Below are positions 14,474 through 20,024 of a stretch of 20,052 nucleotides of DNA, piece by piece; within the stretch, counting starts at the first letter, position 1; every line of letters starts with the position of its first letter. The notes beneath the pieces were generated by a model. That model saw nothing but the letters and a program-made list of their open reading frames with translations. It searched no databases and was not told the origin of the DNA. Position numbers and translations under genes: made by a program. This DNA is from a virus. The stretch lies in the IMG/VR virus record IMGVR_UViG_3300048930_000306, positions 1-20,052 of that record, one strand, 5' to 3'.

Positions 14474-14964
14474 TGACTCAGCCCCTTGATTACGTCGCTG
14501 TAGAATCCATGCCACTTCGCATAATCGACCGGCACGATGTCGTGCTTGCCGTTACCGTCCGTGTCGGTCGTGATGCCACGCTTGAGCAGTTCGGCTTGCA
14601 TCAACGCGCTCAAGAATGGCTTGTCGCCGATGGGCTTTTCTTTGCCGAACGCCAGACGATTGCCCCGCTTGGCAATCTCGGCCAATTGCTCTGTGTCGAG
14701 TTGAACCTTTTCCTTTTCGAGTTCGACAACCAGTCCGTCGAGGCCCGCGTACATGTCGACCAGCGTACAAGCATCCTCACTAGTCCCGCCGTTCTCTTTC
14801 CACGCCTTAGCGATCTCATCCGCAAACGTACTGACCACGGGGGCTGGCTGGGGGTTGACGACAACGCTCGGTTGTCTCGTGAGATTCCAAGTCGCAATCG
14901 ACCCAGGAACTCCCAGGCAAAGAACTGCCGCAATTGCCCAAACTAGGTGCGCGCTAATTTTCAT
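14470..14964 (-). CDS. Membrane-anchored or exported protein with dockerin/EF-hand-like loop (164 aa)
   Basis: Residues 1-25 form a signal peptide or anchor (ISAHLVWAIAAVLCLGVPGS), followed by a Pro/Val-rich linker (to about 45) and a mainly helical domain. Near the C-terminus DTDGNGKHDIV (about 134-144) matches the first nine positions of an EF-hand/dockerin calcium loop (D-x-D-x-N-G-x-x-D). Start overlaps the upstream stop as TAATG; the end overlaps the papain-like protease as ATGA. Sharing a predicted calcium loop with its coupled neighbour is notable. No family recognised; it could be a partner, inhibitor or membrane tether for the protease. Confidence 0.65.
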   Translation of the reverse strand: MKISAHLVWAIAAVLCLGVPGSIATWNLTRQPSVVVNPQPAPVVSTFADEIAKAWKENGGTSEDACTLVDMYAGLDGLVVELEKEKVQLDTEQLAEIAKRGNRLAFGKEKPIGDKPFLSALMQAELLKRGITTDTDGNGKHDIVPVDYAKWHGFYSDVIKGLSQ

Positions 14965-15212
14965 TACGATTCGTCAGCGACGACCTCAAACTTGCCAGCT
15001 TCACGGTCAATCACGTCAGCTACGGCTTGCGGCAGGTCTTCCGAGCCACCAGTTTCGTCAGCACCGAAGATCGGGCGGAACTTCTCACGGAACGCCTTGA
15101 TTGATGCAACGATTTCGTTGTCTTTGGTGGTGCCAGTCAGATTGGCCACTGTTTCAGCCACAGCAATCACACTATCGATAGCGGCCAGGATTTGAGTCAG
15201 GTCGATTTTCAT
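14964..15212 (-). CDS. Small helical protein at the head of the second transcription block (82 aa)
   Basis: ATG at 15212 follows AGAGG with 8 bases spacing. An in-frame GTG at 15269, which overlaps a preceding open frame as GTGA and has GGTGGG 8 bases upstream, would add a basic hydrophobic N-terminus (NRFKKLLLFLKLKRE) and make 101 aa. The core is helical (IDLTQILAAIDSVIAVAETV) with an acidic C-terminal half. The longer form would look membrane-active. No family recognised. It overlaps the next gene as TAATG. Confidence 0.65.
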   Translation of the reverse strand: MKIDLTQILAAIDSVIAVAETVANLTGTTKDNEIVASIKAFREKFRPIFGADETGGSEDLPQAVADVIDREAGKFEVVADES

Positions 15213-15265
15213 CTTCGTTACCTCTCGTTTAAGTTTGAGAAACAGCAGAAGTTTCTTGAATCGGT

Positions 15266-15442
15266 TCACGTTTGAAACCCACCCCTCATGCACAGCAGCC
15301 AAAAGACCACGGCATAAAAGGCGGCGTAAAAATACTCTCTCGTTCGCATAGGAAGCGGTTCGCGGAGTCGAGGCAATCCGTAATAGGTACTTTGTCCTTT
15401 TCCAGTTAGCTCTCGAAAAACTTCGTTAACAGTGATTGGGCA
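15266..15442 (-). CDS. Candidate protein in the leader, start codon unclear (up to 58 codons)
   Basis: Between TGA at 15443-15445 and TGA at 15266 the frame stays open for 58 codons and reads like protein: NEVFRELTGKGQSTYYGLPR, then a TM-like stretch YFYAAFYAVVFWLLCM. The first ATG, at 15349, would give only a 27-aa membrane peptide; a TTG lies further upstream. No good ribosome site precedes either. The end overlaps a GTG of the next gene as GTGA. It could be a real gene with a rare start, a remnant of a longer gene, or chance. Confidence 0.4.
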   Translation of the reverse strand, partial: CPITVNEVFRELTGKGQSTYYGLPRLREPLPMRTREYFYAAFYAVVFWLLCMRGGFQT

Positions 15443-15483
15443 TCATTTGTTAAAATCGCGGGGTAAAACGCCCTCGGCTCCGC

Positions 15484-15497
15484 GGATCGCCTCCTTT
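15484..15497 (-). promoter_or_regulatory. Extended Shine-Dalgarno sequence without a usual start codon
   Basis: The minus strand reads AAAGGAGGCGATCC here, which matches the full complement of the bacterial 16S rRNA 3' tail (AAAGGAGGTGATCC) at 13 of 14 positions. No ATG, GTG or TTG occurs 4-12 bases downstream. Seen from the plus strand it resembles a 16S 3' end. It lies in the leader just after the terminator of the right block, so a ribosome-binding control element is possible. Confidence 0.5.
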
Positions 15498-15536
15498 CGA
15501 ATTGGTTTGTGGTGGTTCCCCATTCCCCAACGGCGC

Positions 15537-15590
15537 AATAAAAAAACGGCGTCGGTCGGCCCTCGCAGTGAGAACCAATCGACGCCGTTT
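15537..15590 (-). terminator. Rho-independent terminator closing the right gene block
   Basis: An 11-bp perfect stem pairs 15580-15590 with 15544-15554 (AAACGGCGTCG and its complement), with a further weak extension and a loop of about 25 bases. On the minus strand it is followed by a run of seven T (15546-15540, the first three also in the stem). It lies about 40 bases beyond the end of the 62-aa gene. It should end transcription from the right and make the genes to the left dependent on another promoter. The whole stretch 15213-15629 holds this terminator, the extended Shine-Dalgarno and an open frame; I could not fix a promoter with confidence. Confidence 0.8.
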
Positions 15591-15629
15591 AGGCGACCCG
15601 GAACCGGGATTCAAGTTGTGCGTGTAATT

Positions 15630-15818
15630 CTAATCCTTTTTGCGGCGGTTCGTCAATCTTTTCAATTTGGGTAGTTTTTCATGGGGTAGCAACTCCCGCA
15701 CGAGAACGACACCGTTGCCGCCATACTTGGGAGATTCCACTAAAACCGCCACGCCAAGTTCTGGAAAGGTGCGTTCGCGGTCCCATTCTAAAGTTCTGGC
15801 GAATTGTCTGGCTTCCAT
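15630..15818 (-). CDS. Small basic hypothetical protein, last gene of the right block (62 aa)
   Basis: ATG at 15818 has GGGAG about 6 bases upstream. The protein begins with a charged helix (MEARQFARTLEWDRERT), has a beta-like centre (VAVLVESPKYGGNGVVLVRE) and a strongly basic tail (KRLTNRRKKD). The basic tail hints at nucleic acid binding, but no family is recognised. It is the last gene before the terminator. Confidence 0.65.
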   Translation of the reverse strand: MEARQFARTLEWDRERTFPELGVAVLVESPKYGGNGVVLVRELLPHEKLPKLKRLTNRRKKD

Positions 15819-15845
15819 GCTATCTCCCGTCCTGGGGTTTGGGGG

Positions 15846-16046
15846 TTAATCTTTTACCAATCGCAAATACAGTACTCCGCAAATAATGGATGCGTAAGCG
15901 TACAGATACCAAGCCCAGCGAAAGCGGCGGAACTCACCACTGGTCATGTCAGAATGAAACCAGTGGTAGTCGAACCACAGCCAGCAAACTATGATCATCC
16001 CGGCGATGATCGCAGACATGACGACTTTCCTTACGTCAATTTCCAT
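15846..16046 (-). CDS. Small membrane protein with two TM helices (66 aa)
   Basis: I chose ATG at 16046 with a GGGAGGGG site upstream; a longer frame starting at 16130 would swallow the better-supported 27-aa frame. It begins MEIDVRKV, then a TM helix (VMSAIIAGMIIVCWLWFDYH, about 9-28), a polar loop with FRRFRW, and a second TM (WYLYAYASIICGVLYLRL). Short loops and aromatic content fit a two-TM hairpin. Function unknown; small phage membrane proteins can block superinfection or act in lysis. Confidence 0.65.
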   Translation of the reverse strand: MEIDVRKVVMSAIIAGMIIVCWLWFDYHWFHSDMTSGEFRRFRWAWYLYAYASIICGVLYLRLVKD

Positions 16047-16050
16047 ACCC

Positions 16051-16134
16051 CTACCCCTCCCCTTTCTCATTTGTTTCCGGCTCTGGGTCCGGCTCTTGGT
16101 TGTCGCCGTAGTAACCGGCGTAGATGTCATCCAT
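16051..16134 (-). CDS. Tiny acidic protein (27 aa), candidate
   Basis: ATG at 16134 follows GGGAG with about 8 bases spacing (overlapping the end of the upstream gene), and its stop at 16051 lies 4 bases before the next start. The product is acidic and Pro/Glu-rich (DDIYAGYYGDNQEPDPEPE). Exact fit between neighbours and a good ribosome site support it. Function unknown. Confidence 0.5.
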   Translation of the reverse strand: MDDIYAGYYGDNQEPDPEPETNEKGEG

Positions 16135-16146
16135 TGAAACGCTCCC

Positions 16147-16329
16147 TTACTTCAAGTGAATCCAGGCTTTGACAATGCCCGTGTAAATCATGGCGACTTC
16201 AAACCAGCACAGGCAGGATAGTACGTATCTGCCTTTCCACCAGGAATCTACCCCCATGCCTGTCGCGCCTAAAATCATTGCCAAGCCGCCAATGGTTATT
16301 ACGGCCTTAAGGAAAAGCGGGTCTATCAT
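16147..16329 (-). CDS. Small two-TM membrane protein (60 aa)
   Basis: Two hydrophobic segments are visible: FLKAVITIGGLAMILGATGM (about 6-25) and YVLSCLCWFEVAMIYTGIV (about 35-53), joined by a short loop with DSWWKGR. The ribosome site is weak (AAAGAAAG). It starts a group of three tiny genes, two of them membrane proteins. No family recognised; an inner-membrane accessory role is inferred from topology only. Confidence 0.62.
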   Translation of the reverse strand: MIDPLFLKAVITIGGLAMILGATGMGVDSWWKGRYVLSCLCWFEVAMIYTGIVKAWIHLK

Positions 16330-16368
16330 CTTTCTTTGCTCTGCTGTGGGGGTGGGGTTAAACCTGAC

Positions 16369-16803
16369 TCAATTCCTGTTTGGCGAAGGAAGGGCCAGCA
16401 TTGATTCTGGCATCTTTCCCGTAAGGAAAGATTGCTCGATTTGCGGCTTGAGCCACTCACCGCAAGTCTGGCCATTGGGCATGATCGTGTACGACATAAA
16501 CTCGTCGTCGATTTCACAGATGCCACTTTCGACGGCTTCTAGTTTGCCCTTAATGCACAGCAGCAAAGCTCGCCACCTCTGCCGCCCGCTTTGTTCCCAG
16601 GCGGCGTTAGACCTATGCTCATCTCGGTTGGTGAGTTGAAGCTGAAACTTTACAATCCGCTTTGAAAGCCGAAACTGAACCATCACCCGATTCTGACTGT
16701 CATCGCTGGCCGACATGAATTGGTCGGCTCCATATTTTTTTACTAAGGTTTCAATTTCAAGCCGCGTCTTTTCAACGGGTACTTTAGTCTTCTCGAATGC
16801 CAT
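16369..16803 (-). CDS. Conserved-looking phage hypothetical protein next to RuvC (144 aa)
   Basis: I chose Met at 16803, giving the N-terminus MAFEKTKVPVEKTR; alternatives at 16809 and 16869 exist, the latter overlapping the resolvase gene. The layout (VPVEKT-type start, KKYGADQF, a strand region FRLSKRIVKFQLQL, then RQRWRALLLCIKGKLEAVES and a C-terminal helix EWLKPQIEQSFLTGKMP) resembles a phage protein I have seen near replication or recombination genes in several phages, without known function. The RWRAL-KLEAVE block is its clearest signature. No signal or membrane part. Its place beside the resolvase suggests a DNA-metabolism role. Confidence 0.7.
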   Translation of the reverse strand: MAFEKTKVPVEKTRLEIETLVKKYGADQFMSASDDSQNRVMVQFRLSKRIVKFQLQLTNRDEHRSNAAWEQSGRQRWRALLLCIKGKLEAVESGICEIDDEFMSYTIMPNGQTCGEWLKPQIEQSFLTGKMPESMLALPSPNRN

Positions 16804-16838
16804 CCCCATCACTCGCTTTCTGCGGTCGACCCGCACGG

Positions 16839-17273
16839 TTAAAACAAACTGCTGTGATTTTGTTGACAATACTTGGCCAGCAACAGCGCGTCCGCGTTCG
16901 CATGAGTAATCTTAGTCGCCGGGAATAACTGCTCCGCCTTTCGCTTGCTGACGTTTTTGTCACCTTTGGTTCGGCAACCGAGAGCCGCCTGCCACTTTTG
17001 AGGCGAGACTTCAACGTAAGGAATGTTCGCTCCAGCCAATATTCCCAGCAGCGTGCCATATCCTTTACCAAATGTAAAAGCACTCACGACACCCATCTGT
17101 GGAGAACTGGATACCTTTTCCAGCACGGCACAAGCATTGGTGATTTCCGTCAGTGCGTTTCTAATGTCTCGCTCAGTTAAGTCGCCAAGTTTTTTTGTAA
17201 ACGAACACGCACCGTCCGCGTCAATCCACGCGATTGTTCCACTTTTGCCGGGGTCAATTCCGATGTATCTCAT
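16839..17273 (-). CDS. RuvC-like Holliday junction resolvase
   Basis: The 144-aa protein shows RuvC-type RNase H-fold motifs: YIGIDPGKSG with Asp7, VLEKV with Glu52, EVSPQKWQAALG (88-99), and HANADALLLAKY with His124 and Asp128 near the C-terminus. Size and the KGDKNVSKRKAEQLFP stretch (103-118) match phage RuvC-like nucleases, which resolve branched DNA before packaging or during recombination. The start at 17273 overlaps the preceding 28-aa frame as ATGA. The fourth acidic residue seen in bacterial RuvC is not obvious, which is common in phage versions. Confidence 0.88.
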   Translation of the reverse strand: MRYIGIDPGKSGTIAWIDADGACSFTKKLGDLTERDIRNALTEITNACAVLEKVSSSPQMGVVSAFTFGKGYGTLLGILAGANIPYVEVSPQKWQAALGCRTKGDKNVSKRKAEQLFPATKITHANADALLLAKYCQQNHSSLF

Positions 17274-17356
17274 GGTTTCTCCGGGGCTTTGGGTGAATCT
17301 TTCTCATGTAGTATTAGTTCGCCGGTCTGGGGGTCGAAGTCAGTCAGCGTGGCCAA
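17270..17356 (-). CDS. Tiny protein coupled to the resolvase (28 aa, TTG start), candidate
   Basis: The gap before the resolvase contains a frame from TTG 17356 ending in TGA that overlaps the resolvase start as ATGA. The product reads TLTDFDPQTGELILHEKD followed by a Pro/Lys-rich tail, a coding-like composition. No strong ribosome site precedes the TTG, and it overlaps the previous gene by 17 bases. It may be real or a re-initiation leader. Confidence 0.4.
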   Translation of the reverse strand: MATLTDFDPQTGELILHEKDSPKAPEKP

Positions 17357-17540
17357 TTACGCTAGGGTCCGCCGCAATCTCTTCGGCCACGCTCTGGTAG
17401 TAGCCCGCAATCATCTCACGGGAAAACGATATTCCCATTAAAGCACGCTCGAACATCGCAAATGCTTCTGTTATTGTTCGGTCGTCTCCGGGCTCGCTGA
17501 TTGTGCATTCGCAGTCATCAGTTTGAATTGTTATACGCAT
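17340..17540 (-). CDS. Small hypothetical protein (66 aa)
   Basis: ATG at 17540 overlaps the upstream stop as TGATG and is preceded by GGGGGA at 6 bases; a GTG three bases upstream is also possible. The N-terminus looks beta (MRITIQTDDCECTI), followed by a helical region (ITEAFAMFERALMGI, then EMIAGYYQSVAEEI). No recognised family. It belongs to the run of small accessory genes. Confidence 0.68.
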   Translation of the reverse strand: MRITIQTDDCECTISEPGDDRTITEAFAMFERALMGISFSREMIAGYYQSVAEEIAADPSVIGHAD

Positions 17541-17656
17541 CACACTTCCCCCTTATCTTTGAGTAGTGCTGCAAGGTCAGTTGAGAGTTGCCTGAGTACG
17601 TGGATTAAGTCGGCCAATTGATTGAGGCTCTCCGCCCATTCTTTCGCGTCAGCCAT
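17540..17656 (-). CDS. Tiny helical protein (38 aa)
   Basis: I chose ATG at 17656, which has GGAGG 7 bases upstream and overlaps the preceding gene by 8 bases. The product is one amphipathic helix (AKEWAESLNQLADLIHVLRQ) with an acidic/basic tail. It ends at the TGATG junction with the next gene. Function unknown; possibly an oligomerising or regulatory peptide. Confidence 0.58.
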   Translation of the reverse strand: MADAKEWAESLNQLADLIHVLRQLSTDLAALLKDKGEV

Positions 17657-17888
17657 TGTGAGCCTCCAGGAGAGCGGTGAGGCGGTCAATGAATTCGTTT
17701 GCGTCGTTGAAGCGATCTTTTGTGCATCGCCGCGCCATGTCATTTACAGCGAATCCAGTGGCGTCCTTGTCGGCTAATGCGCTGTTCGCTTTTAGATGCC
17801 AGGCGATTGCTTCTTCCTTGCGCCACCGACGCCTTATTTTTATATCGTCTCTCAGCTTCTCAACTTCCGCGCGTGGTATGTCAGCCAT
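17649..17888 (-). CDS. Small helical basic protein (79 aa)
   Basis: ATG at 17888 follows AGGA at 7 bases. The protein is helical and charged: EKLRDDIKIRRRWRKEEAIA at the N-terminus, then NDMARRCTKDRFNDANEFID and a leucine-rich end. The basic first helix could contact nucleic acid. No family recognised. Confidence 0.68.
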   Translation of the reverse strand: MADIPRAEVEKLRDDIKIRRRWRKEEAIAWHLKANSALADKDATGFAVNDMARRCTKDRFNDANEFIDRLTALLEAHNG

Positions 17889-17891
17889 TGG

Positions 17892-18302
17892 TCAGTCCTG
17901 GGGGGTTGCTTGAAAGTTATCTTCGTAATCGCGGATGCACTCAGACCGACCCTCTGGCGTACCCATCCACATAGATCTAATGCAATTTTCGTAGCGATCC
18001 TCCAATTCCTTCACCCTTGCTTCCAGGGCGTCACGCTCTTGCTTCGATTTGCGACATTGTTCACGTAGCGTCCAAGTATCCGGCACGTAGCCATTCACGC
18101 TTACATCCACGCCGAGCAGTTCCAGCGATTCCTTAACGTGCTGGCAGGCCGTTTCCCAGAAGCCTTTGAACTGGTCTTTCTCCTGCTCGGCTGTGGCGAG
18201 CTTGGTTGTGAGGGTGGTGAGTTGGTTGCGGAGACAATCTTTGCTGCCGTCTGGCTCGTGAAACATGCTCATTTCCACTCCACACTTCGGGCACTCACTC
18301 AT
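17892..18302 (-). CDS. Coiled-coil protein with N-terminal zinc knuckle (136 aa)
   Basis: The N-terminus MSECPKCGVEMSMFHEPDG with a following KDCLRNQL resembles a small zinc site (C-x2-C ... H ... C) often seen at the start of phage proteins that continue as coiled coils. Here residues 24-50 (LTTLTTKLATAEQEKDQFKG) and 84-108 are heptad-like. ATG at 18302 has AAAGGAG 6 bases upstream and overlaps the previous gene by 8 bases. Function unknown. Confidence 0.7.
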   Translation of the reverse strand: MSECPKCGVEMSMFHEPDGSKDCLRNQLTTLTTKLATAEQEKDQFKGFWETACQHVKESLELLGVDVSVNGYVPDTWTLREQCRKSKQERDALEARVKELEDRYENCIRSMWMGTPEGRSECIRDYEDNFQATPQD

Positions 18303-18825
18303 GCTCGGCTCCTTTCAGCAGCGCGGCGATTTCGGGAATGTTGAGAATGTCGCCAGCCACTTCTTTGCGATTGGCAATTGCGCCGCTGCCATAATGATCT
18401 TCTAAAACTTTTTGCACCTTCTCCCGTAGCGTCTTTTCCTTCGGGAGAGCGGGGAGCCATGACGCTGGAAGGTTATGGATTGAAGCAATTGCTCGGTCGT
18501 AGCCAAATCCGCCTTGCTTGTCGCGGAAAAATAGCGTGCATTCACTGCTTGTTGTACCAACACGAACATCGCCGCTTTTCAGCACCAAGAAATAATCTGT
18601 AGATGGCTTTAATTCAGTGACCGCTTCTCCCAGCACCGGCTCTTGGTGAGCGGTGAGAAGTTGCCAGTCGTCGCCGTGTATCTCGCTCGGCTTCCAGACG
18701 TGAAAGCCGCCAATTGGCAGTGCGAAATGCAGTCCCACGCCATCGAACACACCAACATTGCCGTCGATTGTGCGTTGAACGGCATCGCGTTCCTTTAGGT
18801 TCATGTCTTTGAGTTTCATGGTCAT
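18295..18825 (-). CDS. Hypothetical protein (176 aa)
   Basis: The protein has a mixed alpha/beta look: strands around YFLVLKSGDVRVGTTSSECT and FFRDKQGGFGYDRA, and helices at the C-terminus (LREKVQKVLEDHYG). Two start codons (18825 and 18819) both have GGAAGG-type sites upstream. I recognise no family. It overlaps the zinc/coiled-coil gene by 8 bases, placing it in the same small-gene run. Confidence 0.68.
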   Translation of the reverse strand: MTMKLKDMNLKERDAVQRTIDGNVGVFDGVGLHFALPIGGFHVWKPSEIHGDDWQLLTAHQEPVLGEAVTELKPSTDYFLVLKSGDVRVGTTSSECTLFFRDKQGGFGYDRAIASIHNLPASWLPALPKEKTLREKVQKVLEDHYGSGAIANRKEVAGDILNIPEIAALLKGAEHE

Positions 18826-18864
18826 TCCTTCCTTCCCGCCGCGTCGTATGCGGCGAATAAAATG

Positions 18865-19062
18865 TTAGGTGAATAGGGTGGGTTGTATCTCGGCTAAACA
18901 CTGCTTGCAGCCCATGTGCTTTTCGCCGGTTGTGGCGTCAATCTCCGCATGACAGCCTGGGCAAAACACTTGATCGTCACAGGCACCCATTGTGTCGAAG
19001 TCATCAAGCAAGTCGCCAGAGAAACCACAAGCTCTGCATGTCAGTGGGTAATTGTCGCTCAC
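18865..19062 (-). CDS. Zinc-ribbon miniprotein with three CxxC pairs (65 aa, GTG start)
   Basis: GTG at 19062 follows AAGGAG at 7 bases. Three CxxC pairs are visible: CRAC (9-12), CPGC (34-37) and CKQC (52-55), separated by acidic stretches (GDLLDDFDTMGACDD), plus a single Cys and two His. This can bind one or two zinc ions. A role in protein or nucleic acid contacts is inferred from this pattern only. Confidence 0.7.
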   Translation of the reverse strand: MSDNYPLTCRACGFSGDLLDDFDTMGACDDQVFCPGCHAEIDATTGEKHMGCKQCLAEIQPTLFT

Positions 19063-19101
19063 CTTTTCTCTCCTTGCTCTTGTAGTCGCGCACGTGGGGG
19101 A

Positions 19102-19794
19102 TTATTTGATTTCCACTTCCACATTAAACGCAAACTTCCACGGGTTAGCGGACCAGGGGTGGCGCTTGCCGTGCTGGGCGTCCCAGGCGTTTTCCATCCA
19201 TTGCAGTTCCGTGAGTCCTTCACAGATTCCATAGCAAACCCGCCACGGCCTGCCGCCACAAGCGTTGCTCAGTGGGTCGTCGATTGCACCGCGTCCCCAT
19301 TGTCCGCATTTGTCGTAGCATTCTTCACACTCAGGGCAGCCTTCAAGTTCGGCTTGCCATTTCGTCGTCTCTTGCACCTGCATCGCCTTGCAGTCTTTGA
19401 TCGTGAGGAAGATACGGGCGGCCCACTCGGGCATGTGGATGGGGGAGCGCCACTTGGCAATGCAACTACCACCATCGGCTTGGTACATCACGCAATCACG
19501 ACTAGGCTCCCACATGTCCCACGCTTCTTTGACGAACAGGCGCTCGCCGGGAGCGTAGGGAGCTGGTCCGAGAAACTTAATCCAACCGCTTGTGTCGTCT
19601 TTGTATTGCGAGTTCCGCCGTGCCCACAATCCTGTTGGTGCGGGCGGACCTGGAATCGGAACTGTGTCGCCAGACCAAAAGAACACTTCGTCAGCATCGG
19701 CGGGAATCTCGTACTTCACCGGCACACAGAACCGCGTTCTCCGGCCAGCTATAAAGGCTCGCACTTGCTCGGCGGTTTGGATGAGGGATTTCAT
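19102..19794 (-). CDS. Phage ASCH/PUA-like protein with Cys-rich insertion (230 aa)
   Basis: I chose Met at 19794, which overlaps the upstream stop as ATGA. The order of motifs matches a phage family with an ASCH/PUA-like fold: an N-terminal AEQVRAFIAGRRTRF (8-22, where many relatives have GRKTQTRRP), YAPGERLFVKEAW (80-92), KWRSPIHMPEWAARI (114-128) and a C-terminal NPWKFAFNVEVEI. The fold suggests binding of RNA or modified nucleotides; function of these phage versions is unsettled. Unusual here is a Cys-rich insertion between about 150 and 192 with CPECEEC and further Cys at 163, 179, 187 and 191. Confidence 0.72.
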   Translation of the reverse strand: MKSLIQTAEQVRAFIAGRRTRFCVPVKYEIPADADEVFFWSGDTVPIPGPPAPTGLWARRNSQYKDDTSGWIKFLGPAPYAPGERLFVKEAWDMWEPSRDCVMYQADGGSCIAKWRSPIHMPEWAARIFLTIKDCKAMQVQETTKWQAELEGCPECEECYDKCGQWGRGAIDDPLSNACGGRPWRVCYGICEGLTELQWMENAWDAQHGKRHPWSANPWKFAFNVEVEIK

Positions 19795-20024
19795 TGCTGT
19801 GATTGCTCTTTCTCCGCACACTCGCGGCACAAAGGTAAACCATCGGGGATGCAGACCACCAGTGCGCCACAGCGGCACGGGCTGAGGTCGTATCCGGCTG
19901 TGTCTATTTCTTCACCGATATTGACGAGCGCGCTGGTGGCGTCTGCTATTTCTGCAAAGCCGGCAGACCGGTGAGCATCCACAGCCGCGTCGAGCTTCGC
20001 TTGTAGTTCTTCGATGTCGGGCAT
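19791..20024 (-). CDS. Small zinc-binding helical protein (77 aa)
   Basis: The N-terminal 45 residues are helical (MPDIEELQAKLDAAVDAHRS), and the C-terminus holds four Cys in CRCGALVVC and LCREC that look like a zinc ribbon. The ATG at 20024 is preceded by a run of eight C on the coding strand with no recognisable ribosome site, so an upstream start outside the window cannot be excluded (a stop in one frame is seen at 20040-20042). It couples to the ASCH-like gene as ATGA. Confidence 0.6.
   Translation of the reverse strand: MPDIEELQAKLDAAVDAHRSAGFAEIADATSALVNIGEEIDTAGYDLSPCRCGALVVCIPDGLPLCRECAEKEQSQQ

Noticed and set aside
12152-15442. Faint resemblance between the products of the two intergenic frames (L-S/T-G near the start, MR in the middle)
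   Set aside because: Too weak by eye, with different spacing and no clear DNA-level identity.
15484-15499. Plus-strand resemblance to a 16S rRNA 3' end as an rRNA fragment or attachment site
   Set aside because: Only about 16 bases resemble it, with no rRNA sequence beyond and no integrase in the window.
15443-15523. A 26-codon frame with ATG just after the terminator
   Set aside because: No ribosome site before the ATG, unremarkable product, and it contains the extended Shine-Dalgarno internally; kept only as a possibility.
18916-19974. A 352-codon open frame on the plus strand
   Set aside because: It covers the ASCH-like and zinc-ribbon genes on the opposite strand; composition is that of an antisense shadow, with no domain or ribosome site.
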